From the NCBI GenBank assembly GCA_036516995.1, contig DATDYW010000016.1:1-6734 (forward strand): a stretch of DNA of 6,734 nucleotides. The letters run 5' to 3'. Position numbers and translations under genes: made by a program. Source of the DNA: DATDYW01 sp036516995 (lineage in GTDB: Bacteria; Patescibacteriota; Minisyncoccia; Phycocordibacterales; JAACPR01). Every line of letters begins with the position of its first letter. Positions within the stretch are counted from its first letter, which is position 1. Below are positions 1-4,377 of this stretch, in pieces. The notes beneath the pieces are model-generated. The model did no database searches and had not been told where the DNA came from. It saw only the letters and a program-made list of their open reading frames with translations.

Positions 1-395
1 TGCGGGCTCCAGCAGTGCTTGGAGTAGACCCACGGCGCGAGGCCCTGCGTCCTGTGGAGGTGCCGGGCGAAGGCGAGGTTGCCCTCCAGCGTGCCGAGGT
101 CGAGGCCGAGCGCCTTCGCCTTGGCGGCGTGCGCCTTTCGGTTGATCTGCATCACGCCGATGTCCTCCGGGTTGGCCCAGCCCAAGAGCGGCTGGCCGTC
201 CTCGCCGAACTGGCGAAAGTTTGACTCGCAGGAGGCGACCTTCACCATAATCGGCTCGTCCGCCCAGTAGGCGCGGACCGCGGCGGGAACGCCGTCGTTC
301 GTCGCCACGGGGAGGGCAGCGGCGGTCGAGGTGGCGGGGGCGGCAGCGGGCATCACCCCCGCGAGGGGGTCGAAGCCGGTGGCCGACACGAGCAT
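1..395 (-). CDS. Secreted lytic transglycosylase-like (lysozyme-fold) protein, partial at the window edge
   Basis: Likely cleaves or binds peptidoglycan outside the membrane. The 131 visible codons from the ATG at 395 encode a hydrophobic N-terminus, an Ala/Pro/Thr-rich linker (about residues 12-33), then a soluble-transglycosylase (SLT) pattern: K-V-A-S-C-E-S-N-F at about 52-60, where E57 is the expected catalytic acid, and I-G-V-M-Q-I-N at about 79-85. The H-L-H-R-T-Q-G-L-A-P-W segment near the edge also fits the fold. The C-terminus lies outside the window. The start is doubtful. The reading frame stays open upstream to a TAA at 441-443 and adds N-R-L-I-V-S-F-T-V-G-L-T before the ATG, which is the rest of a signal peptide core, but with no ATG, GTG or TTG. 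An ATG at 457 lies in another frame (see findings). No clear Shine-Dalgarno site precedes either ATG. Family call fairly sure; substrate inferred. Confidence 0.8.
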   Translation of the reverse strand, partial: MLVSATGFDPLAGVMPAAAPATSTAAALPVATNDGVPAAVRAYWADEPIMVKVASCESNFRQFGEDGQPLLGWANPEDIGVMQINRKAHAAKAKALGLDLGTLEGNLAFARHLHRTQGLAPWVYSKHCWSP

Positions 396-541
396 GGTGA
401 GACCGACGGTGAAAGAAACGATAAGCCTGTTTGCTAGGGTTTAATCTGCGCGCGCATCCGTAACGTTCGGGCGCAGGCTGGGCCGGTTTTCGTCCCCTCG
501 CATCCGTGGCGGTCGTGGGGTCGGAGCCGGAGCAGCAGGTA

Positions 542-561
542 GCCTCGGGACTTCCCGAGGC
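542..561. other. Perfect 8-bp hairpin
   Basis: GCCTCGGG and CCCGAGGC pair around the four-base loop ACTT. Neither strand has a T-tract after it (plus continues AAAAGAAAA, minus TACCTG), so it is not an intrinsic terminator. It may be a structure in the leader of the transglycosylase transcript. Role unknown. Confidence 0.5.
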
Positions 562-591
562 AAAAGAAAAGCCAGGACAGGTCATCCAGGC
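562..591 (-). terminator. Candidate intrinsic terminator, minus strand
   Basis: On the minus strand GCCTGGA (591-585) pairs with TCCTGGC (577-571) in six of seven positions around a seven-base loop, and is followed directly by TTTTCTTTT (570-562). The tail matches the terminators of the plus-strand genes in this window. It would end transcripts from the minus-strand gene 826-1197, though 235 nt past its stop. The stem has one T-T mismatch, so the call is tentative. Confidence 0.4.
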
Positions 592-731
592 CAAGGTGCA
601 GCCTAGCAGGTTCGGGGCACCAAGTCAATGGGAAAATTTACGGCCAGCACCAAATAGAGCTTGCAAAATAAGGATTTTTACGGCAGAGCCTCGCTATTTT
701 GACCGCCCCTTTAAAGGGTATTTTGAGGGCA

Positions 732-824
732 AATTAAGAGTTAAAAATGAAAAATTAAGAATTCTAGACTTTCAGGAAATGAGGTCGTTCCGAGTTCGAA
801 ATTCTTCATTTTTAACTCTTAATT
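732..824. repeat. AT-rich inverted repeat (repeat type A, copies 1 and 2)
   Basis: The arm at 732-751 (AATTAAGAGTTAAAAATGAA) is perfectly complementary to 805-824, with 53 nt between. Both arms sit in longer AATTAAGAATT-like sequence, and a shorter third copy lies at 2524-2543. The right arm runs into the stop codon of the minus-strand gene ending at 826. The T-run after the right arm is not a clean terminator tail. Confidence 0.8.
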
Positions 825-825
825 C

Positions 826-1197
826 TTAATCCGCCCGAATGCATCCTTTCGCCGCCCCGTACCCTGCCCCCTCTGCCTCCTCCACCGAGCAGAAGCGCCG
901 CAGGTTGGCCGGCGACAGGTTCGCGGCCTGCTCGCACCAGCTGAAGTAGTACGACCTGCCTCGGCTGGAGGCAATAATCGGCAGACAGCCGTCCGCCCAG
1001 AGCGGCTCGACGCCCGGCGCCCCGCCCGGAACAACAAAAACAGGTGCTGCCTCCCCTTCCGTAGATAACCAGAGTGTGACAATCCAAAACACCATTCCCA
1101 CCAGCCAGAAAATCTCTCGCCGCCAGCGACGAGTTGATGTTCTTACTGAGACCGATTTAACTTTTTCCCTCTGCCCTCTGGCCTCTTCCCTCGTCAT
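826..1197 (-). CDS. Small membrane-anchored protein with a cysteine-containing W-C...G-Y...C domain
   Basis: Encodes 123 residues from the ATG at 1197. The N-terminus is basic and purine-coded (residues 1-27), followed by one hydrophobic helix (about 28-45, I-F-W-L-V-G-M-V-F-W), a Gly/Pro linker, and a C-terminal domain (about 70-120). That domain has I-I-A-S-S-R-G-R-S-Y-Y-F-S-W-C-E, then N-L-R-R-F-C-S-V-E-E-A-E-G-A-G-Y and G-C near the end, with cysteines at 71, 88, 103 and 119. I recognise this arrangement as a small domain frequent in Patescibacteria membrane proteins that resembles the Ada-type metal-binding fold; metal binding is an inference. The basic N-terminus suggests N-in, with the domain outside. 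An ATG at 1254 in the same frame is possible, but the added residues look non-coding and cross the L27 promoter. The TAA stop is inside repeat type A. Confidence 0.75.
   Translation of the reverse strand: MTREEARGQREKVKSVSVRTSTRRWRREIFWLVGMVFWIVTLWLSTEGEAAPVFVVPGGAPGVEPLWADGCLPIIASSRGRSYYFSWCEQAANLSPANLRRFCSVEEAEGAGYGAAKGCIRAD
1161..1195 (+). other. Pyrimidine-rich tract before the rpmA promoter
   Basis: Only 4 purines in 35 nt on the plus strand, with repeated CCCTCTG-like units. On the minus strand it encodes the first residues of the 826-1197 gene (T-R-E-E-A-R-G-Q-R-E-K), so either that protein has a low-complexity start or its true start is further in. A similar tract lies before dnaB. 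Confidence 0.5.
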
Positions 1198-1216
1198 TAA
1201 GCCCCCACCCCGCCGC

Positions 1217-1245
1217 TTGCCTCCGGCTGGTCTCTCTGCTAGATT
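1217..1245 (+). promoter_or_regulatory. Promoter for rpmA
   Basis: TTGCCT (1217-1222), a 17-nt spacer, then TAGATT (1240-1245), with TGC directly before the -10 giving an extended -10. The predicted start of transcription is near 1252, leaving a leader of about 47 nt before the rpmA ATG. The -10 region (CTCTGCTAGATTCGGCA) closely matches the one before dnaB. Confidence 0.6.
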
Positions 1246-1298
1246 CGGCACCACCCGACCCTAGCCTACCCGGGACTCTGGGCGCGTAAACAAAAACT

Positions 1299-1577
1299 AT
1301 GTCAACGGTAAAGGCCGCCGGCGCAACAAAGAACCTCCGCGACTCCAACCCGAAGTATTTGGGCACCAAGCTCTACGACGGGGAGGCCGCGAAGGTCGGC
1401 TCCATCATCGTCCGCCAGCGCGGCACCCCCATCATACCGGGCAAGAACACCGCCCTCGGCAAGGACCACACCATCTTCGCTCTCAAGGCGGGCATCGTGA
1501 AGTTCCGCACCGTCCGCAAGGAGTGCTTCGACGGCACGGTCGTCAAGAAGCCAATTGTGGACGTCCTCGCGGCGTAG
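1299..1577 (+). CDS. rpmA: 50S ribosomal protein L27
   Basis: Component of the large ribosomal subunit whose N-terminal tail reaches toward the peptidyl transferase centre. The 92 residues align with bacterial L27 over their whole length: K-A-A-G-A-T-K-N-L-R-D-S-N-P-K-Y-L-G near the start (E. coli form K-A-G-G-S-T-R-N-G-R-D-S), then G-S-I-I-V-R-Q-R-G-T, P-G-K-N, G-K-D-H-T-I-F-A and I-V-K-F. Normal length for the family, and no long N-terminal extension of the processed type. The tail reads S-T-V-K in place of A-H-K-K, while K5 is kept. The K-N-L-R-D-S-N-P-K-Y-L-G form is typical of Patescibacteria. rplU (L21), the usual upstream partner, is not here; the gene has its own promoter and terminator. 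No clear Shine-Dalgarno site precedes the ATG. Confidence 0.97.
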   Translation: MSTVKAAGATKNLRDSNPKYLGTKLYDGEAAKVGSIIVRQRGTPIIPGKNTALGKDHTIFALKAGIVKFRTVRKECFDGTVVKKPIVDVLAA

Positions 1578-1598
1578 GCGTCGAAGTCACAGGAAAGC

Positions 1599-1626
1599 CT
1601 GGCTCTCCGGAGCCAGTTTTTCTTTT
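1599..1626 (+). terminator. Intrinsic terminator of rpmA
   Basis: CTGGCTC and GAGCCAG form a 7-bp stem around a TCCG loop, followed by TTTTTCTTTT (1617-1626). It begins 21 nt after the rpmA stop, so rpmA is transcribed on its own. Confidence 0.9.
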
Positions 1627-1640
1627 GGGGTGGCGGTGCG

Positions 1641-1646
1641 TAGAAT
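1641..1646 (+). promoter_or_regulatory. -10 element close to the start codon of the 1655 gene
   Basis: TAGAAT lies 8 nt before the ATG at 1655, nearly the same placement as TAGAAT before dnaB. Transcription would start within a few bases of the ATG, giving a leaderless or near-leaderless mRNA. No good -35 is seen (T-rich sequence from the rpmA terminator lies there). GGAG at 1647-1650 could instead act as a ribosome binding site with short spacing. Confidence 0.5.
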
Positions 1647-1654
1647 GGAGCGGT

Positions 1655-1843
1655 ATGGAACATCCCAAAGCACCCCAGCCAGACGATGCGGCCGTCGACG
1701 CCGTCTACCTCGAGCGTGGCATCGTCTCGATTGACGGCCTGGCCGAAGGCCTCACCCTCGAGCAGCATCGCCGAGTGGCTGTCCTCGGCAGCGAACTGGC
1801 CAAGGAGCATTTCACTGCCGCCCATCAGGCTGGGCTAATCTGA
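1655..1843 (+). CDS. Small protein of unknown function (62 aa)
   Basis: I do not recognise this protein. It is acidic, soluble and probably mostly helical, with a Pro-rich N-terminus (H-P-K-A-P-Q-P-D-D) and segments such as G-L-A-E-G-L-T-L-E-Q-H-R-R and G-S-E-L-A-K-E-H-F. There is no signal peptide, membrane helix or cysteine. The frame is open upstream to 1523, but that part overlaps rpmA and its terminator, so the ATG at 1655 is the sensible start; it is 8 nt after a -10 element. A strong terminator follows its stop by 8 nt. Its GC-rich third positions resemble its neighbours. Its own promoter and terminator argue for a real monocistronic gene. Confidence 0.7.
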   Translation: MEHPKAPQPDDAAVDAVYLERGIVSIDGLAEGLTLEQHRRVAVLGSELAKEHFTAAHQAGLI

Positions 1844-1851
1844 AGCCAAAC

Positions 1852-1878
1852 CCTCGCCCATCGGCGAGGTTTTCTTTT
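1852..1878 (+). terminator. Intrinsic terminator of the 1655 gene
   Basis: CCTCGCC and GGCGAGG form a 7-bp stem around a CATC loop, followed by TTTTCTTTT (1870-1878). An outer pair, CCAAACCCT (1846-1854) with AGGGTTTGG (1879-1887), encloses it and competes for three bases of the stem. Confidence 0.9.
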
Positions 1879-1887
1879 AGGGTTTGG

Positions 1888-1934
1888 TTACGGAGATCCT
1901 ATCTCCGTCATTGACAGAGATAGGATCTCCGTAA
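1888..1934. repeat. Perfect 18-bp inverted repeat made of palindromic units
   Basis: TTACGGAGATCCTATCTC (1888-1905) is perfectly complementary to 1917-1934 around an 11-nt loop that contains TTGACA. Each arm is itself nearly self-complementary: 1890-1908 reads ACGGAGAT-CCT-ATCTCCGT. It lies between the terminator of the 1655 gene and the start of the 1981 gene. It could be a second transcription stop, an operator or a mobile palindrome; nothing in the sequence decides between these. No T-tract follows. Confidence 0.85.
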
Positions 1935-1980
1935 GGTTGCTGGGCTTGACGCAGCAGTAGAAATGTAAGAGAAAGAGCCT

Positions 1981-2430
1981 ATGAAGCACATTGAGCTACC
2001 AACATTTTTGTTCGGAGTCCTGGGCGACGCCGACTCCCCGGCCCAGGTGGTCGAGCGCGGCGAGAGCGTCACCCGCACGGTGCGACGGCTCGAAGGCCGG
2101 CGCCGCCTCTGGCTCGCGCTCCGCGTGAGCAGCAGTCCCGAAGCACCGTTCCAGCAGCTCCTGGTTTGCCCAACCGAGCGGGCCGCCAGCGGGAAGGCGC
2201 CGAGCGACGGCTGCCTCGTCTGCGTCACGGCCCACCCGGCCGACGACGCGCGTGAAGCTGAGCACGCTGACCAGGACGGCATCGTCTGCGAGGTCGGCGC
2301 CATGGGCGTCAACGGCCCCACGGTCTTCCCTGGCCGCCAGGACAGCCTGCAGACCATGCAGAACGTCGAGCGCGCCTTCTGGGACGCGCTGCACCGCGCC
2401 GAGCGGGCCGCCCACGCCGTCCTCACCTAG
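1981..2430 (+). CDS. Protein of unknown function (149 aa) with a CxxC pair
   Basis: I do not recognise this protein. It is soluble, with no signal peptide or membrane helix. It starts I-E-L-P-T-F-L-F-G-V-L-G-D and has a charged middle (R-R-L-E-G-R-R-R-L-W-L-A-L-R). Four cysteines sit at 63, 78, 81 and 103, with C78-L-V-C81 forming a CxxC pair and H85 nearby, so a small metal site is possible. The C-terminal part (about 118-149) looks like an amphipathic helix. The plus strand was chosen over long open frames on the minus strand because third positions are GC-rich, a purine-rich stretch (AAGAGAAAGAG) precedes the ATG, and a terminator follows in the correct direction. The promoter is unclear. 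Possibly an orphan gene of this lineage. Confidence 0.75.
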   Translation: MKHIELPTFLFGVLGDADSPAQVVERGESVTRTVRRLEGRRRLWLALRVSSSPEAPFQQLLVCPTERAASGKAPSDGCLVCVTAHPADDAREAEHADQDGIVCEVGAMGVNGPTVFPGRQDSLQTMQNVERAFWDALHRAERAAHAVLT

Positions 2431-2445
2431 CAACCCCACCCTTCA

Positions 2446-2471
2446 GCCCCCACCGCGGGGCTTTTCCTTTT
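2446..2471 (+). terminator. Intrinsic terminator of the 1981 gene
   Basis: GCCCC (2446-2450) pairs with GGGGC (2457-2461), extended by an A-T pair, around the loop CACCGC; TTTTCCTTTT follows. It lies 15 nt after the stop codon. Confidence 0.85.
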
Positions 2472-2486
2472 ACGCCGCCGTTCTCC

Positions 2487-2529
2487 ACACCGGTTCAATC
2501 GGTGGCACCGGTTGAACCGGTGTATTTTT
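2487..2529 (+). repeat. Long hairpin of two 17-nt palindromic units, with a T-run after it
   Basis: Positions 2487-2503 pair with 2507-2523 (16 Watson-Crick pairs and one G-T) around a GGC loop. The arms consist of two 17-nt units, 2488-2504 and 2506-2522 (CACCGGTTGAACCGGTG), alike at 15 of 17 positions. The second is a perfect 8+1+8 palindrome and the first is one pair short. ATTTTTAAC follows on the plus strand, so it may serve as a back-up terminator for the 1981 gene. It also lies 37 nt past the end of rplI on the other strand, but without a T-tract in that direction. Confidence 0.8.
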
Positions 2530-2543
2530 AACTTTAATTTAAT
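2524..2543. repeat. Third, shortened copy of repeat type A
   Basis: The sequence matches 808-830 (ATTTTTAACT, TTAATT, TAAT) apart from missing the two C residues and one T. It has the same orientation as the right arm at 805-824 and lies just past the 3' end of rplI, as that arm lies at the 3' end of the 826 gene. Confidence 0.55.
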
Positions 2544-2559
2544 TGCCGGCAGAGATGCT

Positions 2560-3003
2560 CTACGCGGCACTGACTACGAGCGTTACTGCCGCTTTCTCCC
2601 CCGCCGCTTCAACGGAAACTTTGTGCTCACCTGTTACGCGAATATTTTCTGCACCAACAAGCCACGACGAGTTCACCGTCGCGCCAGTAGCCGCGTGAAT
2701 TGCTGTAATAATTTCGGGGACGTGAAGCTTGGCGAAGAGGTGCCCTTTCTCGCTCGCCTTCGCGACAATTGGCACCGTCTTGCCGTCAATGGCGGCGAGC
2801 GTCTCGCGGGCAATCTCGTCGGAGACCGCCTGCTCCCCCGCCTCGCGGGTGGCCCTCGCCGTCGCCTCGGCGATTGCCCGCGGCGTCGCCTCGACGGCCA
2901 GCTGCCGCGGAATCAGAAAATTGCTGGCGTAGCCCTGCGGCACGTCCTTCACCTCGCCCTTCCTCCCCGCCCCCTTCACGTCCCGCAGCAGGATGATTTT
3001 CAT
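2560..3003 (-). CDS. rplI: 50S ribosomal protein L9
   Basis: Binds 23S rRNA at the base of the L1 stalk; helps keep the reading frame and ribosome spacing. The 147 residues are normal for L9: an N-terminal RNA-binding domain (M-K-I-I-L-L-R-D-V-K-G-A-G-R-K-G, then G-Y-A-S-N-F-L-I-P at 24-32), a charged Ala-rich connecting helix (about 41-75), and a C-terminal domain (about 76-147, K-G-H-L-F-A-K-L). The ATG at 3003 is the family start. No Shine-Dalgarno site is seen; the upstream sequence is repeat type B. It follows the S41 protease gene by 89 nt on the same strand and may share its transcript, although the repeat between them could fold into a hairpin. rpsF, ssb and rpsR, frequent partners, are absent from the window. 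Confidence 0.96.
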   Translation of the reverse strand: MKIILLRDVKGAGRKGEVKDVPQGYASNFLIPRQLAVEATPRAIAEATARATREAGEQAVSDEIARETLAAIDGKTVPIVAKASEKGHLFAKLHVPEIITAIHAATGATVNSSWLVGAENIRVTGEHKVSVEAAGEKAAVTLVVSAA

Positions 3004-3016
3004 CTAAGCGAGGTAA

Positions 3017-3099
3017 AAAGTAACAGGTAACAAGGAACAAGTACAGACTAATGACCCCGTTTTCTAACTTGCTACCTATTACTTGTTCCTTGTTACTTT
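3017..3099. repeat. Inverted repeat between the protease gene and rplI (repeat type B, copies 1 and 2)
   Basis: GTAACAAGGAACAAGTA (3027-3043) is perfectly complementary to 3080-3096, with 36 nt between. Both arms lie in longer iterations of AGTAAC, AAGGAACAAG and TAGGTAGCAAG-type words. The right arm includes the TAA stop of the S41 gene (3093-3095). A related copy lies at 5109-5126. Folded in the protease-rplI mRNA it would put a hairpin just after the first stop codon. Confidence 0.85.
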
Positions 3100-4331
3100 C
3101 CTAGAAGATAGTCCACCGCCGCCTGCCTCACCTCATCTTCTTTTGTTTCAGAGAGATCATCAACTTCCACATCCGGTTCAAGACCGTCGGGCGAAATCGA
3201 CTTGCCGGCGGGCGTGAGCCACTCGGCCACCGTCACCTTCACCGCGCCACCCTCGGGCAGGTCTACTAGCTCCTGCACCGTGCCCTTGCCGAAAGTGCGC
3301 TCGCCGAAGATCCGGGCGCCCGCCCGCTCGGCCAGCGCGCCGGCGAGAATCTCCGCCGCCGAGGCCGAGCCACGATCAACCAGCACGGCGATCTTCGGGC
3401 GGACGAAGAACTCCCGCCCCTTGCTGCGCAGCACCTCCGAGGGCTCGCTGGCCGAGCGCTCGCGCACCACCGGCTCGCCGGCCGCGAGGAACCAGCTGGC
3501 AACGTCGACCGCGCCGCCGAGGTAGCCGCCCGGGTCGCCGCGCAGATCGAGCAGCACCTTGTCGCTCGGCGTCGCCTTGGCCTCGGCGAGCGCGTCCTCG
3601 AACTGCTCGCCGAGATCGTCGGTGAAAGACGCGATGGAGATTTCGAGGATGCCCCCGCTGATTCGCTTCGCCTCCACCGACGGCACGCGGATGCGCTCGC
3701 GGGTGATCACAATTTCGATTGGCTCCTCGACGTCCTCGCGCAGCAGGGTGAGCCCAACGGTGGTGCCCGCCTTGCCGCGAATTCGGGAGACCGCCTCGGA
3801 GACGTCGAGGTCGGCCGCCGGCTCGCCGTCGATCTCGGCCACGATGTCGCCGGCTTTCACCCCGGCACGCTCGGCGGGCGAGCCCTTGAGCGGCGCGATG
3901 ACGGTTAGCTCGCCGTCGTCGTTCTTGCCCAGCTCCATCCCGACGCCCTCGAGCGAGCCCGACAGCGTGTCCTCGAAGCGGTCGAGCTCCTTGGGCGAGA
4001 GGTAGGTGCTGTAGGGGTCGCCGAGCGAGTCGACGAGCCCGCGAATGGCGCCCTCCACGCGCTCGCTGTCGGTCGGCACCGTCGTGGTGCCGACGGGCTG
4101 AAACTTTTTATCGATCAGCTGCCAGACCCGCCAGAACTCCGAGAGATCGGCCGGCTCGCTCGCGGCGGCCTCCCCGTCGAAGATCGGCAGCGACAGGTTC
4201 TGCCCGCCGAGGTAGTAGCCCGAGGCGAACACGGCTAGGACGAGGCCGACCGAGGCGGCGGCGTTGGCGAGGCTGCGGAGGAAGGCGGGCACGGTTCGGG
4301 CATTGTTGCACGCCCGCGCGCGGCGACGCAA
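3093..4331 (-). CDS. S41 family carboxy-terminal processing protease (CtpA-type), membrane-anchored
   Basis: Serine protease of the Ser/Lys type that trims protein C-termini on the outer side of the membrane. The 412 residues show an N-terminal membrane anchor (about 20-44, S-V-G-L-V-L-A-V-F-A-S-G-Y-Y-L-G-G), a family N-terminal part with G-L-V-D-S-L-G-D-P-Y-S-T-Y-L-S-P (98-113), a PDZ domain (about 126-212, L-E-G-V-G-M-E-L-G), and the S41 core: L-L-D-L-R-G-D-P-G-G (260-269), G-S-A-S-A-A-E-I with catalytic S324, and F-G-K-G-T-V-Q with K349 and Q353. All key residues are present, so it should be active. The TTG at 4331 gives the basic N-terminus; a GTG at residue 14 is an alternative. An ATG at 4348, close to the predicted transcription start, is out of frame. 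The gene precedes rplI and is divergent from the 4387 gene. Confidence 0.95.
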   Translation of the reverse strand: MRRRARACNNARTVPAFLRSLANAAASVGLVLAVFASGYYLGGQNLSLPIFDGEAAASEPADLSEFWRVWQLIDKKFQPVGTTTVPTDSERVEGAIRGLVDSLGDPYSTYLSPKELDRFEDTLSGSLEGVGMELGKNDDGELTVIAPLKGSPAERAGVKAGDIVAEIDGEPAADLDVSEAVSRIRGKAGTTVGLTLLREDVEEPIEIVITRERIRVPSVEAKRISGGILEISIASFTDDLGEQFEDALAEAKATPSDKVLLDLRGDPGGYLGGAVDVASWFLAAGEPVVRERSASEPSEVLRSKGREFFVRPKIAVLVDRGSASAAEILAGALAERAGARIFGERTFGKGTVQELVDLPEGGAVKVTVAEWLTPAGKSISPDGLEPDVEVDDLSETKEDEVRQAAVDYLLGK

Positions 4332-4348
4332 ACGGTGGCGGCGCGCAT

Positions 4349-4377
4349 TTGCTTTTTATATATAAATATGCTATCGT
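4349..4377 (+). promoter_or_regulatory. Promoter of the 4387 membrane protein gene
   Basis: TTGCTT (4349-4354), a 17-nt spacer ending in TGC, then TATCGT (4372-4377), 9 nt before the ATG at 4387. Transcription would start 2-3 nt before the ATG, so the mRNA would be leaderless. Confidence 0.55.

Larger units (their letters stand above)
396..825. other. Long intergenic region without a convincing gene
   Basis: About 430 nt with no reading frame that looks coding. The part from about 440 to 630 is GC-rich and contains a perfect 8-bp hairpin (542-561) and an adjacent imperfect hairpin (571-591). The part from about 630 to 825 is AT-rich, with short repeats (ATTTTGA at both flanks of the palindrome CCCTTTAAAGGG at 707-718) and a 20-bp inverted repeat (732-751 with 805-824). 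It lies downstream of the minus-strand gene ending at 826 and upstream of the transglycosylase gene, so it may hold the 3' end of one transcript and the promoter and leader of the other. No known RNA gene could be recognised. Confidence 0.6.

Noticed and set aside
575..615. Minus-strand resemblance to the 3' part of RNase P RNA (AGGCTGC, TGGCCTGGATGA, CTGTCC)
   Set aside because: The conserved ACAGAA segment is missing after it, and the sequence that would have to form the body of the RNA is AT-rich and lacks the conserved P4 elements.
506..829. Open frame of 107 codons on the plus strand
   Set aside because: It runs through hairpins and AT-rich repeat DNA, has no start signal or family-like sequence, and its composition changes abruptly along its length.
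1908..2439. Long minus-strand open frames opposite the 1981 gene
   Set aside because: They are the by-product of GC-rich third positions in the plus-strand gene; the terminator direction and upstream purine-rich stretch support the plus strand.
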